From the NCBI GenBank assembly GCA_030951065.1, contig JAUZQH010000080.1:1-7337 (forward strand): 7,337 nucleotides of DNA. The letters run 5' to 3'. Origin of the DNA: Mariprofundus sp. GTDB lineage: Bacteria > Pseudomonadota > Zetaproteobacteria > Mariprofundales > Mariprofundaceae. Shown piece after piece: positions 6,207 through 7,337 of the stretch; position 1 is the first letter of the stretch, and each line of letters opens with the position of its first letter. Both the position numbers and the translations under genes were made by a program. The notes under the pieces are model-generated. The model saw nothing but the letters and a program-made list of their open reading frames with translations, ran no database searches and was not told the DNA's origin.

Positions 6207-7337
6207 TCAGTCGTCGAAGCCGGTGGAGGCGTGATTTTCGAAGCGGGTGTATTTGTTTACGAATGTCAGTTTCACATCGCCAATCGGGCCGTTACGTTGT
6301 TTGGCGACAATGATTTCTGCCAAGCCCTCATTGTCCGGTTTCTTGTTATAGACCTCATCACGATAGATAAACATGATTACATCGGCATCCTGCTCAATGG
6401 CGCCGGATTCACGCAGATCGGACATCATCGGCCGTTTGTCGGCCCGTGCTTCCAGTGATCGGTTGAGCTGGGAGAGAGCGATGACCGGAACATTCAGTTC
6501 CTTGGCCAGGCCTTTCAGTGAGCGGGTAATTTCTGACAATTCCTGGGCGCGGTTATCCGAGTCGGAACGGCCGGACATCAGTTGAACATAATCGATCAGG
6601 ACCAGATCGAGCCCTTTGGCTTCACGTTTGAGGCGGCGGCATTTGGATCGCAGCTCAAGTACCGAGATGGCCGGTGTGTCGTCCACAAAGATAGCCGATT
6701 CAGCCAGTGCACCACTGGCAGCAGCCAGTTTGCGCCAGTCTTCAGCCGAAAAACGACCTGTGCGTAAATGTTGCATATCCACACGGGCTTCGCAGGCCAG
6801 CATACGCATGGCAATCTGCTGGGTGGACATTTCCAGTGAGAACACTGCCACGACAGCGGTATCATCCGAGCGAATCGATGCATTCTGGGCCAGATTCATG
6901 GAGAAGGCGGTTTTACCCATACTCGGGCGTCCGGCCACAATGATCAGGTCGCCGCGTTGCATGCCGGCAGTCATTTTGTCCAGATCATCAAAGCCGGTTG
7001 GTATACCTGTAACCAGTTTTTTCTGGGCATAGCGTTCTTCCAGCTCTTTGTAACTTTCCAGCATCAGGTCAGACATTTTACTGAAAGAGGGGCTCGAGCG
7101 GTTGAAGCTTTCGGCAATGGCGAGAATATTTTTCTCGGCCAGATCGAGATGTTCATTTACATCGCGGGCGGTTTCTTCGTAGATACTCTGGGAGACATTA
7201 CTACAAACAGAAAGCAGATCGCGCAGGATGGAGCGTTCGCGCACGATCTGGGCATAATGTTTTACATTGGCAGAGGTGGGTACGGCAACGACGAGTTCGG
7301 ACAGATAGGCTTCACCGCCGATTGCATCCAGTTCGTT
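6207..7337 (-). CDS. dnaB: Replicative DNA helicase DnaB (5' end outside window)
   Basis: The frame is open from the window edge to TGA 6209-6207, giving 376 residues of the hexameric replicative helicase, which unwinds DNA at the fork and recruits primase. The fragment begins in the N-terminal collar domain (NELDAIGGEAYLSELVVAVP), passes the linker, and contains the whole RecA-like motor domain. The Walker A motif GRPSMGKT lies at fragment residues 136-143 (K142), the catalytic glutamate of FSLEMS at 169, the Walker B aspartate of LVLIDYVQLM at 249, the SQLNRSLEARADKRPMMSDL block near 289-308, and the arginine finger of KQRNGPIGD at R348. By alignment with E. coli K236, about 94 residues are missing at the start. 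An internal GTG at 7244 is not the start, because conserved DnaB sequence continues upstream of it. The gene converges on oxyR. Confidence 0.98.
   Translation of the reverse strand, partial: NELDAIGGEAYLSELVVAVPTSANVKHYAQIVRERSILRDLLSVCSNVSQSIYEETARDVNEHLDLAEKNILAIAESFNRSSPSFSKMSDLMLESYKELEERYAQKKLVTGIPTGFDDLDKMTAGMQRGDLIIVAGRPSMGKTAFSMNLAQNASIRSDDTAVVAVFSLEMSTQQIAMRMLACEARVDMQHLRTGRFSAEDWRKLAAASGALAESAIFVDDTPAISVLELRSKCRRLKREAKGLDLVLIDYVQLMSGRSDSDNRAQELSEITRSLKGLAKELNVPVIALSQLNRSLEARADKRPMMSDLRESGAIEQDADVIMFIYRDEVYNKKPDNEGLAEIIVAKQRNGPIGDVKLTFVNKYTRFENHASTGFDD

Noticed and set aside
7242..7244. GTG as the dnaB start
   Set aside because: Conserved DnaB collar-domain sequence continues in frame to the window edge, so the gene is simply cut by the window.

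Overview
The window is a stretch of bacterial chromosome, most likely from a Gram-negative member of the Pseudomonadota. The reasons are an acpP-fabF pair, an E. coli-like OxyR whose redox cysteines fall at the same residue numbers (199 and 208), a Sec-type signal peptide on a catalase-peroxidase (which implies a periplasm), and a DnaB of proteobacterial type. I cannot fix the class from sequence alone. A gamma- or zetaproteobacterium would fit, but that is a guess.

Left part (1-2679, + strand): the last 31 codons of acpP, then fabF after a gap of one base, then a chorismate-utilising enzyme that is best read as aminodeoxychorismate synthase component I (pabB). This is fatty-acid elongation followed by the branch point to p-aminobenzoate and folate. 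A textbook intrinsic terminator (1399-1432) lies 56 bases after fabF, but it also lies inside the first codons of pabB. pabB has no other plausible start, so the hairpin may act as an attenuator between the two genes.

Middle part (2729-6020): a divergent peroxide-defence pair. katG on the - strand encodes an exported catalase-peroxidase with a signal peptide and exactly two cysteines. oxyR on the + strand encodes the cytoplasmic peroxide sensor. They share a 169-base spacer that holds a near-consensus tetrameric OxyR operator (5092-5128, 14 of 16 core bases). The operator overlaps the 3' end of a perfect TATAAT for oxyR and lies upstream of katG. This suggests that OxyR represses itself and activates katG. 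The pair looks more A+T-rich in places than the housekeeping genes around it and could be an acquired two-gene cassette.

Right part (6021-7337): a 186-base spacer between the convergent oxyR and dnaB genes. It holds a 16-bp perfect palindrome with three GATC sites, overlapping inverted repeats and a doubtful 31-codon ORF. It is followed by the replicative helicase gene dnaB on the - strand, whose 5' end runs off the window.

I saw no tRNA, rRNA, transposase, CRISPR array or phage gene. Most of the window is conventional. The points worth a second look are the terminator inside pabB, the mixed TrpE/PabB signature of that enzyme, the periplasmic KatG under a cytoplasmic sensor, and the GATC palindrome.
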